DNA from: an uncultured Chryseobacterium sp.
GTDB lineage: Bacteria; Bacteroidota; Bacteroidia; Flavobacteriales; Weeksellaceae
Reading direction: 5' to 3'
DNA length: 64,000 nt
NCBI GenBank assembly: GCA_913778085.1
Contig: CAJYXJ010000068.1
Span: 29,927-93,926 of the forward strand
A program made the translations under genes and the position numbers. A model generated the notes under the pieces. It did no database searches and was not told the DNA's origin. It was given only the letters and a program-made list of their open reading frames with translations. Shown piece after piece: positions 17,284 through 26,561 of the stretch (position 1 is its first letter; every line of letters starts with the position of its first letter).

Positions 17284-17634
17284 ATGAATTACAAGCTTCA
17301 ACTCCGTACACCAGACTCTACCCCAAATCTTGTTTTTAACACGATTTTTTTCGACGCATTTAAAATAAATATCGTAGAGCGATATTTCGGCCGTGTTCCG
17401 AAATCATGTGAGGTTTTATTTAAAGTAAGAACCTTGGATGATGTACTTGTTCAGAGAAAAGACGGGAATACCAGAGTAAAAATTAAAGATGCCGATCTTG
17501 AAACGTATATGAGACTGATTAAAGTATTAGGATCATACGAATACCGCAATCATCTGATCAACCGAAATGAAGCAGAGCAGGATCTGGTTCACTTTATTCT
17601 GAGACTGGTGATTATAAATTATGATTTAAACTGA
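17284..17634 (+). CDS. Hypothetical protein, 116 aa
   Basis: Not recognised as a named family. 116 residues, soluble, charged and with mixed alpha/beta composition (for example ADLETYMRLIKVLGSYEYRNHLINR). No signal peptide or membrane segment. The codon use resembles the neighbours, and a good terminator follows at 17660, which supports a real gene. It stands 120 bp after dnaJ on the same strand. Confidence 0.7.
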   Translation: MNYKLQLRTPDSTPNLVFNTIFFDAFKINIVERYFGRVPKSCEVLFKVRTLDDVLVQRKDGNTRVKIKDADLETYMRLIKVLGSYEYRNHLINRNEAEQDLVHFILRLVIINYDLN

Positions 17635-17659
17635 TCATAACTTGAGAACCGCATAAACA

Positions 17660-17692
17660 GACCGTCCGATATTTCCGGACGGTCTCTTTTAT
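17660..17692 (+). terminator. Terminator after the 116-aa hypothetical gene
   Basis: Nine-bp stem gaccgtccg/cggacggtc (17660-17684), followed by tcttttatttt. Confidence 0.88.
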
Positions 17693-17879
17693 TTTGTTGT
17701 AATATGATGTTAATCGGCTGTAAAACTCAAGCCGGATCCGTGAATTTTTTGAGAGAAGATTACTTAAAATTCAGATTGCCCGCTACCTTCTTTACTTTAT
17801 TCTCCCGCTTAAATATAACCGAATTGCAATCTCTTTAATAAAACTCTTCTTCATTTTACAGATCCTTTTTTCCAATGAT

Positions 17880-18803
17880 CTACAGTACATATTTCAGCTT
17901 CCGGTTCAGAAATACCAGAATGAGACTTGAAGCCACTAAAACGACAGTAAAAATAATATCCTTAAAAGAACTGAAGTAACCGGATTTGTACACGAGTTCC
18001 ATACAAAAAGGATGAATGAGATAAATTGCCGTTGAAATGCTGGCAAGGATCTTTGAATCTGTTTTTACAGTGATGTTTTTACAGTAAAGAAACAAAAGCG
18101 GACAGGCAATCCACAGAGAGAACAGAAGATCGATACTTTCTTTTTTCTGCAGATGAAGGATTTTTTCATTCAGGAATGCTTCTGCAATCACTGCTCCTGC
18201 GGAAAGCAAAACCATCCCGAGTGCAGGCTTCCGTTTTATATCGATTCCTGATTTTTTAATTAAAAAGCCAATCCCGAGAAACGGAAAGCAGACAAACAGG
18301 AAATTCCGGTAGGTGGGAAAAAGATTCAACACCGTATCCGTTTCACCATTAAAATAATGCGAGTTCCCAAGATACTGAATGCTGTAACCGACAAGAAAGC
18401 ATGCAATTAAAATCAAAAACAATCTTTTAGCAGGTATATTTTTCAATGCATACAACAGGAGTCCGGCAAAGAAAGTTCCGATCAGGTACCATAAATGATG
18501 GTACCCGAAAAGGATATTCATTACATAATTATCATTTTCTTTCCAGAGAGGAATATAAATAACCGACCAGATTGCATACAGCAGAAATATCCGGAAAGAC
18601 CATTTTTTCAGCCTTGAAAGATCATTTACATAAAAAAAGAAATAGCCTGATATGATCAGAAACACCGGAACCCCCATTCTGAAAAGCCCATTGACCAACG
18701 CGTAACTCAAGGAAGGAAAAGCATCACGGAATAGATGCAGGTGCAGGCACACGACGAAAGCCGCCATCACAATTTTTAAAATATCGATCGATAAACTTCT
18801 CAT
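17880..18803 (-). CDS. Membrane acyltransferase family 3 protein
   Basis: 307 residues with about nine or ten membrane segments. The N-terminus (RSLSIDILKIVMAAFVVCLHLHL) and the following GVPVFLIISGYFFF match the acyltransferase_3 family, in which an N-terminal His acts in transfer (here the HLHL region). Such enzymes put O-acetyl or similar groups on surface polysaccharides or lipids; the acceptor is unknown. The gene is preceded by the DUF808 gene on the same strand (63-bp gap). Confidence 0.85.
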   Translation of the reverse strand: MRSLSIDILKIVMAAFVVCLHLHLFRDAFPSLSYALVNGLFRMGVPVFLIISGYFFFYVNDLSRLKKWSFRIFLLYAIWSVIYIPLWKENDNYVMNILFGYHHLWYLIGTFFAGLLLYALKNIPAKRLFLILIACFLVGYSIQYLGNSHYFNGETDTVLNLFPTYRNFLFVCFPFLGIGFLIKKSGIDIKRKPALGMVLLSAGAVIAEAFLNEKILHLQKKESIDLLFSLWIACPLLFLYCKNITVKTDSKILASISTAIYLIHPFCMELVYKSGYFSSFKDIIFTVVLVASSLILVFLNRKLKYVL

Positions 18804-18866
18804 GGATGATCAAAAAAAGCTTACGATTTACTCATAAGCTTTCTATATTTCAAAGGTAAGATTAAA

Positions 18867-19769
18867 TTATTTACTTTTCACTAAAGAAACAGCTCCTTTC
18901 CCTAAAGTGAACAGAATCACACCCAGAATACCACCCGCAAGTCCCAGAAGGATTTCTTTTACTTTGGTAAGGATTTCGCTGGATGACCACTCCGGTAAAA
19001 GGTGGTGGAAATACTCGATCCGGTGGGCAAAGATTCCGCCGGCAACCATTATCAGGGCAATGGTTCCAATGACACCCAATGCTTTGATCACGATTGGCAG
19101 TGCCTTTACGAGCAAATGGCCGAGTTTTCCGAAGAATCCTTTATCATTGCTTTTTTTGATCAGTTTAAATCCGGCATCGTCCATTCTTACGATCAGGGCT
19201 ACGATTCCGTATACTCCCACGGTAGCAATAAACGCTACAAGGGTAGTTACGAGAATCTGGGTAATAAAAGGATGGCTTTCTTCCAGCACGGTACCCAACG
19301 CAATAATTACAATTTCAATAGATAAGATAAAGTCGGTAGTAACAGCCGATTTTATCTTTGCTTTCTCTACTTCCTCCGGATTCTGTTCTTTCGTCTGTTC
19401 GATTTCCTCTTCCACTTCATGCCCTTCCTTATTACGGTGAAAAAGATACTCTATAATCTTCTCCACTCCTTCAAAAGCAAGATACAGGCCGCCCAGAATC
19501 AGGACATAATTAATGGCAGGAGCATACAGCCAGTTAAGCAGAAATACCACAGGCAGGATAATAAGCTTATTAATAAAAGAACCTTTAGTGATTGCCCACA
19601 GCACGGGAAGTTCTCTTGACGATAGGAAACCCGTTGCTTTTTCAGCATTCACTGCAAGATCATCTCCCAGGATGCCCGCTGTTTTCTGAGTGGCCACTTT
19701 ACTCGTCACCGCCACATCATCCATCAATGCCCCGATATCGTCCAGAATTGCAAAAAAACCAGATGCCAT
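18867..19769 (-). CDS. DUF808 family inner-membrane protein (YedI-like)
   Basis: 300 residues. The start MASGFFAILDDIGALMDDVA and the later KTAGILGDDLAVNAEKATGF are typical of DUF808/YedI. At least five hydrophobic segments follow (for example FINKLIILPVVFLLNWL and VLGVIGTIALIMVAGGIF). A charged loop near 115-140 is rich in Glu and Lys. The family's function is unknown. The ATG is followed by the canonical start, and the gap to the repeat locus upstream is free of genes. Confidence 0.88.
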   Translation of the reverse strand: MASGFFAILDDIGALMDDVAVTSKVATQKTAGILGDDLAVNAEKATGFLSSRELPVLWAITKGSFINKLIILPVVFLLNWLYAPAINYVLILGGLYLAFEGVEKIIEYLFHRNKEGHEVEEEIEQTKEQNPEEVEKAKIKSAVTTDFILSIEIVIIALGTVLEESHPFITQILVTTLVAFIATVGVYGIVALIVRMDDAGFKLIKKSNDKGFFGKLGHLLVKALPIVIKALGVIGTIALIMVAGGIFAHRIEYFHHLLPEWSSSEILTKVKEILLGLAGGILGVILFTLGKGAVSLVKSK

Positions 19770-20122
19770 AGTATTTTAATATTTTTTTAATAATTGTTAA
19801 AGCGCAAAATTAATTATTTAATTCGGTTTTCCGTATGGTCGGCATTAATTTCAGCATAATACTTAGCAAAGAATACACCGTTGATTAAATGGGCGGTGTT
19901 ATTAAGAGTGGTTTGGAAGGGTTTGGATATTTTCATCCTGACAGCCTATAATCAGATTAATATCAGCATTATGTCATCCTGAGGCTCTCGAAGGATTTTT
20001 ATACACCGTCAGTAAAGGCTTCGAGAACCTCAGCTTGACAGTACGCATATGCATTTTTGATTGAATTAAAATGCTTGTTCTGTTCAGTCAGCGGAACATA
20101 TTTCAGGTTATAATTAGCGTTA
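19770..20122. repeat. Intergenic stretch with one short REP-like palindrome, inverted relative to the first array
   Basis: 19972-19997 (tgtcatcctgaggctctcga...) is the complement of the right arm, and 20017-20040 (ggcttcgagaacctcagctt...) the complement of the left arm. The loop between them is 19 nt (tttatacaccgtcagtaaa). A half right arm (tttcatcctgacag) lies near 19931. The remaining sequence shows nothing. Confidence 0.8.
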
Positions 20123-20518
20123 GGTCATCCTGAGACTCTCGAAGGATTACACCGCTATTGTCATCTATTTGGTTTCCTTCTTTTTGATAGGTTTGGCAGT
20201 TTTTCCCATTCATCATTAATAATAGCTTCTTTCTTTTTTCTGCTCCATCCTTTCACCTGCTTTTCAAATGCGATAGCTTGATTTACATCATTGAATTCTG
20301 TATGAAAGACCAATTCAATAGGTCTTCTTGAATATGTATATGAATCAGGATTCATACCTGCTGTATGATATTGCATTCTTTTTTCGATATCATTGGTAAC
20401 ACCGGTATAATAGGAATTATCAGAACATTTAAGAATGTAGACATAGTATCTTTTCATATTGTATTTTAGTTAAAGATATGAATATTTGCAAAAAGGCTTC
20501 GAGAACCTCAGCCTGACA
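20123..20518 (-). mobile_element. Long palindromic element carrying a GIY-YIG gene, second locus
   Basis: Read on the reverse strand, the left arm (complement of 20495-20518) lies 37 bp before the start codon and the right arm (complement of 20123-20148) just after the stop. The leader between arm and ATG (ttgcaaatattcatatcttt) is nearly the same as in the first locus. The layout repeats that of 3810-4213 exactly. Confidence 0.7.
20161..20457 (-). CDS. GIY-YIG nuclease domain protein, repeat-associated copy 2
   Basis: 98 residues, 93 identical to the copy at 3872-4168. The GIY-YIG landmarks YVYIL (5-9), YTG (17-19), R27 and the AFEKQVKGWS segment are unchanged. By codon comparison about 27 positions differ silently against five replacements, which points to selection on the protein rather than to a fresh duplication. 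The gene again lies between the two arms of the same palindrome. Confidence 0.85.
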   Translation of the reverse strand: MKRYYVYILKCSDNSYYTGVTNDIEKRMQYHTAGMNPDSYTYSRRPIELVFHTEFNDVNQAIAFEKQVKGWSRKKKEAIINDEWEKLPNLSKRRKPNR

Positions 20519-20796
20519 GTGCGCATATGCAGTTTTAATTGAATTAAAATGGGTGTTCTGTTCAGTCAAGGAAACCTATTTCAAATTAGTATTAGCGTTA
20601 GGTCATCCTGAAGATTTCGAAAGATTTTACACCACCGGTAAAATAGCAAAAAATCCAACTGTAAGGAAAGTTATCTCATCAGCATGAAATTTTGAATTAA
20701 CAACAAAAAATGCAGATAAGAAATCATCCTAAACAAGCAGTAAAGAAAGCTCCAGCCAAAAGAGAATCTTCATTTAAATTTCCATATCTTTAATTT
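20519..20796. repeat. Half palindrome downstream of the second GIY-YIG element
   Basis: About 20602-20627 (gtcatcctgaagatttcgaaag) is a degenerate right arm in the same reversed orientation, and no left arm follows. The word agcgttagg before it corresponds to the caacgctaat spacer of the first array. The last 140 bp before the esterase gene show nothing clear. Confidence 0.65.
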
Positions 20797-21669
20797 ATGA
20801 AAAAGCTGATTCTGAATTACCATTTCTTCGTTTTAGGATTGATAGGCTTGGTACTGAATTCATGCAATACACGGAAATTTAAAGTGTGGGTGGGAACGGA
20901 TAACGAACAGAAGATTTACAACCTGAAATACGGCGAGCACGAAAGGCAGAAGATGGATGTTTTTCTTCCATCGGGATATCCTGTAAACAGCCCGGTAGTT
21001 TTGCTGATCCACGGTGGAGGCTGGACCATGGGAAAAAAGGAACACATGATCCAGATCCAGAAAATGCTTTTTAAGAATAATATCCCAAGCATCAATATGA
21101 ATTACAGGTTGGTTTCCAAGGAGAAGAAAATTACCTACCGCGAACAGCTCGAGGATATTAATTCTGCTCTGATAAAGTTTAATTCTTTGGCCGACAAAGC
21201 CGAACTGCAGCCGGACAACTATATCCTCTTAGGTGAAAGTGCCGGCGGACATCTTGCTCTGCTGTATGGCTATCAGAATCCGGACCGGGTAAAAAAGATT
21301 ATCTCTCTAAGCGGTCCGACCGATTTTTACTCCCCGGAATACCTGAATTCTTTTTATTCCAAATATTCATCGCCGACCATTCAGAAAGTAGTGGGTACGA
21401 AATTCAACCGTAAAAATTTATCTGAAGAATTCCGAAAGGCAAGCCCGATCGCCAATGTTTCTAACGTCCCTACCCTGCTCTTTCAGGGAAACCGGGATTT
21501 TCTGGTCAATCAGAAACAGGGGCTGGCACTGGATTCGGCACTCACGGCACAGAACATAGCCCATAAATTCATTTATATGGAAAGAACCGGTCATGTGCCA
21601 AGGTTCTTCAATAAGCTGAAAAGAGACAGCATCATCTATCCGAATATCCTGGAATGGATCCGGGAATGA
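20797..21669 (+). CDS. Alpha/beta-hydrolase lipoprotein, esterase/lipase-like
   Basis: 290 residues. The signal ends in LVLNSC, a lipobox, so the protein is lipid-anchored in the envelope. HGGGW (about 71-75) is the oxyanion motif of the hormone-sensitive-lipase/esterase group, and GESAGG contains the nucleophile serine. The acid is probably the Asp of GNRDFLV and the base the His of RTGHVPRF. The substrate is unknown; carboxyl esters are likely. It stands alone. Confidence 0.88.
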   Translation: MKKLILNYHFFVLGLIGLVLNSCNTRKFKVWVGTDNEQKIYNLKYGEHERQKMDVFLPSGYPVNSPVVLLIHGGGWTMGKKEHMIQIQKMLFKNNIPSINMNYRLVSKEKKITYREQLEDINSALIKFNSLADKAELQPDNYILLGESAGGHLALLYGYQNPDRVKKIISLSGPTDFYSPEYLNSFYSKYSSPTIQKVVGTKFNRKNLSEEFRKASPIANVSNVPTLLFQGNRDFLVNQKQGLALDSALTAQNIAHKFIYMERTGHVPRFFNKLKRDSIIYPNILEWIRE

Positions 21670-21782
21670 TTTAATGCAACTTGAATTACAAACCAGATTA
21701 AAAGACTGAAGTTTAAGGGAAGATCTGATGAAGTTTTGATTTAACCCATCTTTTAATTTTCATTTTATCAATTAATTAAAAA

Positions 21783-21801
21783 AGCGGAACGAAGTCCGCT
21801 G
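21783..21801 (-). terminator. Terminator of a decayed reverse-strand gene
   Basis: Stem agcgga/tccgct with loop acgaag. On the reverse strand it is followed by tttttt. It lies just after the stop of the HTH remnant at 21822, as if that fragment was once the end of a full gene. Confidence 0.6.
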
Positions 21802-21821
21802 GGTTAATTACTTATTATTTT

Positions 21822-21911
21822 CTAATGGCCCAACTTCATCCATTTTGCTACGGTATTCGTGTTGAGCTTAAAGCAGGCGGCAAGCTGACTGTTCTGGATC
21901 TGCTGTTCTTT
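21822..21911 (-). pseudogene. C-terminal remnant of a small HTH protein
   Basis: Read on the reverse strand, 29 codons end in a stop at 21822-21824, and an in-frame stop (21912-21914) lies directly upstream with no start codon. The fragment contains QLAACFKLNTNTVAKWMK. It closely resembles the end of the protein at 63258-63611 (ETAKHFKLSRNSIAKWKK). I take it as the last exon-like piece of a lost copy of the same HTH family; the preceding part is gone. Confidence 0.6.
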
Positions 21912-21956
21912 CTATTAAAAATCAGGAAAACGTTCTGTAATTGTCCCATTAAAAAA

Positions 21957-21972
21957 CCCGCTCGAAAGCGGG
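21957..21972 (-). terminator. Terminator of the DedA gene
   Basis: Stem cccgct/agcggg with tetraloop cgaa; on the reverse strand it is followed by tttttt, 26 bp after the stop of the DedA gene. Confidence 0.85.
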
Positions 21973-21997
21973 CTGTAAAATATTTTAAAAGCAATTC

Positions 21998-22705
21998 CTA
22001 CTTTTCTTCCTCGTCAAAATTATGGTTCTCATACTTTGAAAAATCCTGTTTTTTTCCGAACAGAAATTTAATAATTACCGGTACAGTGGTTATCAGGACA
22101 ATCACGATGATAATAAGTTCCAGTTTCTTCTTTAAATCGATTCCGAACTGGTCGATAAAAAGCTTATCCAGGTAGTGACCCGCAAAAATCAGCAGGAAAG
22201 ACCAAAGCACCGCACCAATGACGTTATCCCTTAAAAAGTCTTTTTTATCCATCTTTACGATTCCGGCAACGATAGGAGCAAATGTACGTACGACCGGTAA
22301 AAATCTTGCCATAATGATCGCCAGGGCTCCGTTTTTCTCAAAAAAATCGTGTGCCTGATACAGGTACTTCTTTTTGAACAGCCAGTTATCCGGCTTTTTA
22401 TATAGGGTGGAACCTGCTCTCCTTCCAAAATAATATCCCACCTCATTACCGATAATTGCCGCTACCGCTACTGCAGAAGCCAGAATGAAAGTATCGAAAA
22501 AATCGCTTCCCGTAGAACCGAAAGTCTCCCGGATGATGTCTATCGAATAAATTCCCGAAACGAAAAGCAGAGAATCTCCCGGTAAAAAAAATCCTACGAA
22601 AAGACCGGTCTCGGCAAAAATAATAAAAAGAATCAGCCAGAACCCACCCAGTTTGATGTAGAACTCGGGATTTAACAAATCTCTCCAGTTGTTGTAATCT
22701 TCCAT
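21998..22705 (-). CDS. DedA family membrane protein
   Basis: 235 residues. The conserved segments are FAETGLFVGFFLPGDSLLF and GYYFGRRAGS, followed by FFEKNGALAIIMARFLPVVRTFAPIVAG, the FxR...G signature with the essential Arg residues. The family (with SNARE-associated relatives) works in the inner membrane in lipid-carrier flipping and envelope homeostasis. Four to five membrane segments and a charged C-terminus (YENHNFDEEEK) are visible. It ends just before a clear terminator and lies 85 bp downstream of prfB on the same strand. Confidence 0.92.
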   Translation of the reverse strand: MEDYNNWRDLLNPEFYIKLGGFWLILFIIFAETGLFVGFFLPGDSLLFVSGIYSIDIIRETFGSTGSDFFDTFILASAVAVAAIIGNEVGYYFGRRAGSTLYKKPDNWLFKKKYLYQAHDFFEKNGALAIIMARFLPVVRTFAPIVAGIVKMDKKDFLRDNVIGAVLWSFLLIFAGHYLDKLFIDQFGIDLKKKLELIIIVIVLITTVPVIIKFLFGKKQDFSKYENHNFDEEEK

Positions 22706-22790
22706 ACCTTTTGATAAGCAACAAAAATAGGATTAATAAACGTCAAACGGAAATATATTATAAGATTTTAACGAAATTTAAACATGATCT

Positions 22791-23903
22791 TTACAAGTCC
22801 ATGTCATCGTCCGAAACGGCCGTCCCATCAGCCATCAGGAAGGCTTTCAGGAATGGTGTGAGGTTTCCGTTCATTACGGAATCCACATCCGAAGTCTCGA
22901 AGCCGGAACGTACATCTTTCACCAGCTTATACGGATGCATGACGTAATTTCTGATCTGGCTTCCCCACTCGATTTTCATCTTGTTGGCTTCAATCTCGTT
23001 ACGGGCTTTCAATCGTTCTTCCAATTCCATTTCATACAACCTTGAACGGAGCAACTGCATTGCTTTTTCTTTGTTCTGCAGCTGAGAACGGGATTCCGAG
23101 TTTTCAATAATAATTCCTGTCGGGGCGTGGCGAAGGCGGACTGCCGTTTCCACCTTGTTTACGTTCTGCCCTCCCGCTCCCGAAGACCTCATCGTCTCGA
23201 ATGAAATATCGGCCGGATTGATGTTGATTTCAATAGTATCGTCCACCAAAGGGTACACATATACCGATACAAAGCTGGTATGACGCTTGGCATTGGAATC
23301 GAAAGGGGAAATCCTTACCAACCGGTGAACCCCGTTTTCTCCTCTCAGATAGCCGAAAGCAAATTCGCCCTCGATTTCCAGGGTTACGGTTTTTACACCG
23401 GCTACATCTCCTTCCTGGAAGTTCAGCTCACGGATTTTATAGCCCTGCTTTTCCGCCCACATGGTGTACATCCTCATCAGCATTGAAGCCCAGTCGCAGC
23501 TCTCCGTTCCACCGGCTCCGGCTGTGATCTGAAGCACCGCCGAAAGCTCATCCCCTTCATTGGAAAGCATATTTTTAAATTCCAGGTCTTCAATTTTTTC
23601 CACGAGCTGCGGAAAAGTAGCATCCAGTTCCTTTTCTGAGTCCGGATCTTCCTTGGCAAACTCCACCAGCACCTGCAGATCTTCAAACTGGGTATTGATC
23701 TCGTCGTAGGCTTCCACCCATTTTTTCTTGGACCGGAGCTGCTTCAGGAAGGCTTCCGCTGTTTTGGGATTGTCCCAGAATTCCGGCGCAGCCGTTTTTT
23801 CGTCGTCATTGGCAATTTCAATCTTCTTCTTGTCGATCTGAAGATATTTATGGAGGTCGTCAATCCTTGATTGGATTTCTTTTATCTGGTCGTTGTTGAT
23901 CAC
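22791..23903 (-). CDS. prfB: Peptide chain release factor 2, without programmed frameshift
   Basis: 370 residues. The codon-recognition motif SPF (199-201, in [12 protein letters not shown]) and the catalytic GGQ (244-246) mark RF2, which releases peptides at UGA and UAA. The usual CUU-UGA frameshift site after about 25 codons is absent: the frame runs through [13 protein letters not shown] without interruption. The start is GTG at 23903: an in-frame TAA lies three codons upstream and no ATG lies in the N-terminal region. A TATTTTTG box stands about 20 nt before this codon. Confidence 0.95.
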   Translation of the reverse strand: MINNDQIKEIQSRIDDLHKYLQIDKKKIEIANDDEKTAAPEFWDNPKTAEAFLKQLRSKKKWVEAYDEINTQFEDLQVLVEFAKEDPDSEKELDATFPQLVEKIEDLEFKNMLSNEGDELSAVLQITAGAGGTESCDWASMLMRMYTMWAEKQGYKIRELNFQEGDVAGVKTVTLEIEGEFAFGYLRGENGVHRLVRISPFDSNAKRHTSFVSVYVYPLVDDTIEININPADISFETMRSSGAGGQNVNKVETAVRLRHAPTGIIIENSESRSQLQNKEKAMQLLRSRLYEMELEERLKARNEIEANKMKIEWGSQIRNYVMHPYKLVKDVRSGFETSDVDSVMNGNLTPFLKAFLMADGTAVSDDDMDL

Positions 23904-24534
23904 GATTTTTTATTTCCTGCAAAAATAAGAAATTTTTATTCCGTTATGGCCGGATTATACAAAGGCACAAGAAATCTGATGATGGCAACGCAAAAAGGCG
24001 CAAAGAATCTAACACTGTCAAATTTTTATGCCGTTGATAATATTGTTGCTAAACTGGAATCAAAGAAGCGGTATTCCACTTTGTCAGGCATAAATTCCCT
24101 GCGATTTAAAACGTTCTGTATAGTAAGAAGATTCGTCTCTCTGCATTTTCTCAACATCATTGCAGTTAAAAATCAGCATTCACTCACGAAGCAGAATTCA
24201 CCTCCCAAACCACCCCCGTCAAAAATTATTTCATAATTTTTCGCCACCCCTTAGACTTTCGGAGGGGAAATTGCGGTTAAGGGTATTTCTTCAGCCTTTC
24301 GATTGGGTTGGAATTCGCAAGGACGCAAGATAATTGGACCATTATACCGCTGAAAGGCGCAAGAATTTGACGCCGTCAAATTTTGATACCGCAAATCCCA
24401 ACCTTTGAATTTTTATGCTTTACAAAATCCACGGTATACAGTTTTATCAGAGATAAATCCTGGCGATCTAAAAAAGCCTTTTTTAAAAGATTTGTGTCCT
24501 TGCATTTCATTAGAATCCTTTCAAAACAATGGCT
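23904..24534. other. Long intergenic region with degenerate direct repeats
   Basis: Two copies of a diverged repeat can be aligned: around 23965-24015 (cacaagaaatctgatg ... gcgcaaagaatctaac ... gtcaaatttttatgccg) and around 24320-24400 (ggcgcaagaatttgacgccgtcaaattttgatacc). Both continue with a stretch matching gataaa/atcctggcgat and tctgcattt/tgcatttc words. A gaagcagaattcacc word near 24196 belongs to the dispersed family seen at 15330. Frames here have no protein-like composition. Confidence 0.6.
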
Positions 24535-25023
24535 TCATTTTTCAGAGACTATTTTCGCATCCAGCAATTTTTCAAAAAAGCTCCTTGACTTTTTAGTTTC
24601 CGCCCTGAAACTCAGGATGGCTGTAAGATAGGTAGCCAGTAACATCCCGATCGGAATAAGAATACCCGGATAGCTACAATCAGCACTTATGACATTAACG
24701 ATCAGGAAGATGAAAACTGCAAAGCACCATAATGCCGAAAAACCCAATATAAAAGTACCCAGCTGCATTTTCACTTCGATTCTTGTTCCGGTATTTTGCT
24801 GCCGAACTGTCCCGTTAATTTGAGGTTGAAAAGCATTTCTTTTAAAAATAATCCTGCTGATATTAAAATGATTACCTTCAATTAAACCTCTGTATTCCTT
24901 CGTAGAACCGCTTCCGAAAACATACACTTTTTGCCACTCAACGGAATTGGAAAGCTTAGCCATCACTTCTTCCTGAGAAAGAGGCGATTCATAAATAATA
25001 TGCTCAAAAGGCAGATATTTCAT
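24535..25023 (-). CDS. Hypothetical membrane protein, 162 aa
   Basis: Not recognised. The N-terminal 95 residues are soluble with alternating hydrophobic strands (HFNISRIIFKRNAFQPQI). Two membrane segments follow (FILGFSALWCFAVFIFLIV and GILIPIGMLLATYLTAIL), and the C-terminal tail is basic (KKSRSFFEKLLDAK). It lies 62 bp downstream of the AAA+ gene on the same strand. Confidence 0.7.
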   Translation of the reverse strand: MKYLPFEHIIYESPLSQEEVMAKLSNSVEWQKVYVFGSGSTKEYRGLIEGNHFNISRIIFKRNAFQPQINGTVRQQNTGTRIEVKMQLGTFILGFSALWCFAVFIFLIVNVISADCSYPGILIPIGMLLATYLTAILSFRAETKKSRSFFEKLLDAKIVSEK

Positions 25024-25085
25024 TTATACGATATTTACTTAAAATCAAAATTCTCTATTCACTATTTACCATTCACTTCCAACAA

Positions 25086-26444
25086 CTAACCCTGGCTTCC
25101 GCCACCTTCTTCATTGTGATGGAAACCGATAATCCGGCGCGGTTCTTCCACTGCCCTGTAGGTATCCACTTCCTTTTTCAGTTCTTTGATGCGGGATTGA
25201 AACTGGTCGAAATTGTTGATGGTAACGTCCTTTAAAAAAACGGCTATCTGATCGAGGTATTCACCCGTCAGTTTTCCGGCAGCATCCCGCAAAGCTCCGT
25301 TAAGAAGATTCTGGTCGATTTTCAGATTTTCGTTGCGGGTTTTCTGGTAAAGGTTCTTGATCCTCTTTTTCAGACTTTGGGTAAAATCGATCAGCATGGT
25401 GTTGCTGAAGACTTTCATTTTTGCTGAAACGCTACTCCAGAAAGGAATTTTATCGGCTTTATTGTTTTTAAGGATTTTAAACAAAAGCGAGTCTTTTTCC
25501 AGATTTTTAGTCATGGCATACAGGATGATTTCCGCCCGCTCCGCCGCATTGGGAGGGAAAACGGGAACCATCACATCAAATCTTCCCGGAGCAGTAATTT
25601 CTTCATCGATATCCGAAACGGATTTTGCCGAACCTATCATCAGAAGCTCTTCCTGTTCAAATCTTGAGATATGATGAAGAATGATTTCCTGGGTTTCAAG
25701 ATTGCAGGCAGCAACGTTGTTTTCAACCTTTCTTGCCATCATGATCTCATCGAAATCATCCATAAACAACAATACCCTGTCTTCTTTCATCATCGTTACC
25801 AGAAAATCGTTGAAATTGGTGCGGTTGCCGTCGACATAGGAGGTTCCGAGGTAATGCTTTTTCACTTCTTTAAACGCATAGCCGATAATTTCCGCAATTT
25901 TATTCGCCCAGAAGATCTTGCCGCTTCCCGGAGGACCGTACAGGATAATCCCGGCCGGCTTGTTGATGCCCCAGTCTTTAATTTGCTGCGGATTTAAAAA
26001 AGGTTCCAGAATACCTGAAATGTAAAAAAACAAGTCCCGGTAACCGATAAAATCTCTTTTCTGAAGACTGGTTTTATGCCCGAAATAGTTGTAAACAAAC
26101 TGATAATTGCCGCCTAACTGGTTATCGATTCCATAGCTGGAAACGGAAGACTTGAAAAATCCGTTATCGAAAATATTGGGATCTTTTTCTTTGATCGCCT
26201 TTTCTACTTTATCTTTCGGCTGTTTGATGGTTTCCGCAATCTGCTCAAGGGTTTTGGTTTTATCAAGGTCTTTTTCATAAATCCTTAAAAATTCAGCATT
26301 TTCGCGGGCAAATTTTTCAAAATCCTTTTTTACTTCAAAATTCGTATGGATACAATCCGTAAGTTCAAGATCAAAATCCTGAATGAACTGCTTTATGGCT
26401 TCGGAGGAAACATTAAGTTCCTTAGCCAGTTCGATTAACTTCAT
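25086..26444 (-). CDS. AAA+ ATPase with N-terminal IF2-N-like domain
   Basis: 452 residues. The first 35 residues (KLIELAKELNVSSEAIKQF) look like the IF2-N / Bacillus-type small helical domain. The AAA+ core has Walker A GPPGSGKI (170-177), with Ile where Thr is usual, Walker B LLFMDDFDE (225-233), a sensor-1-like GSAKS and the arginine segment ITAPGRFD (box VII). The fold resembles FtsH/Cdc48-type ATPases but no protease or other domain follows; the C-terminus is a helical region with a short Gly/Ser tail. I would call it a remodelling ATPase of unknown substrate. The start ATG at 26444 is clear. Confidence 0.82.
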   Translation of the reverse strand: MKLIELAKELNVSSEAIKQFIQDFDLELTDCIHTNFEVKKDFEKFARENAEFLRIYEKDLDKTKTLEQIAETIKQPKDKVEKAIKEKDPNIFDNGFFKSSVSSYGIDNQLGGNYQFVYNYFGHKTSLQKRDFIGYRDLFFYISGILEPFLNPQQIKDWGINKPAGIILYGPPGSGKIFWANKIAEIIGYAFKEVKKHYLGTSYVDGNRTNFNDFLVTMMKEDRVLLFMDDFDEIMMARKVENNVAACNLETQEIILHHISRFEQEELLMIGSAKSVSDIDEEITAPGRFDVMVPVFPPNAAERAEIILYAMTKNLEKDSLLFKILKNNKADKIPFWSSVSAKMKVFSNTMLIDFTQSLKKRIKNLYQKTRNENLKIDQNLLNGALRDAAGKLTGEYLDQIAVFLKDVTINNFDQFQSRIKELKKEVDTYRAVEEPRRIIGFHHNEEGGGSQG

Positions 26445-26561
26445 AATTCCCGATTAATTCTATCAAATTTAAGATTTTTAAAAATTAAATTTTACTGATC
26501 TTCACTATTATTTGTAACAAAAATTAAATTATATAGACTACTACTATGTAAAACAAATTAC

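Noticed and set aside
21825-22175. 116-codon forward frame
   Set aside because: It runs through the DedA terminator and the antisense of the DedA gene; the reverse strand carries the HTH remnant instead.
22791-23903. Programmed +1 frameshift in prfB
   Set aside because: No CTTTGA site is found near codon 25; the frame is continuous.
23871-24236. Forward frame of 121 codons beyond prfB
   Set aside because: Begins antisense to prfB and passes into degenerate repeats.
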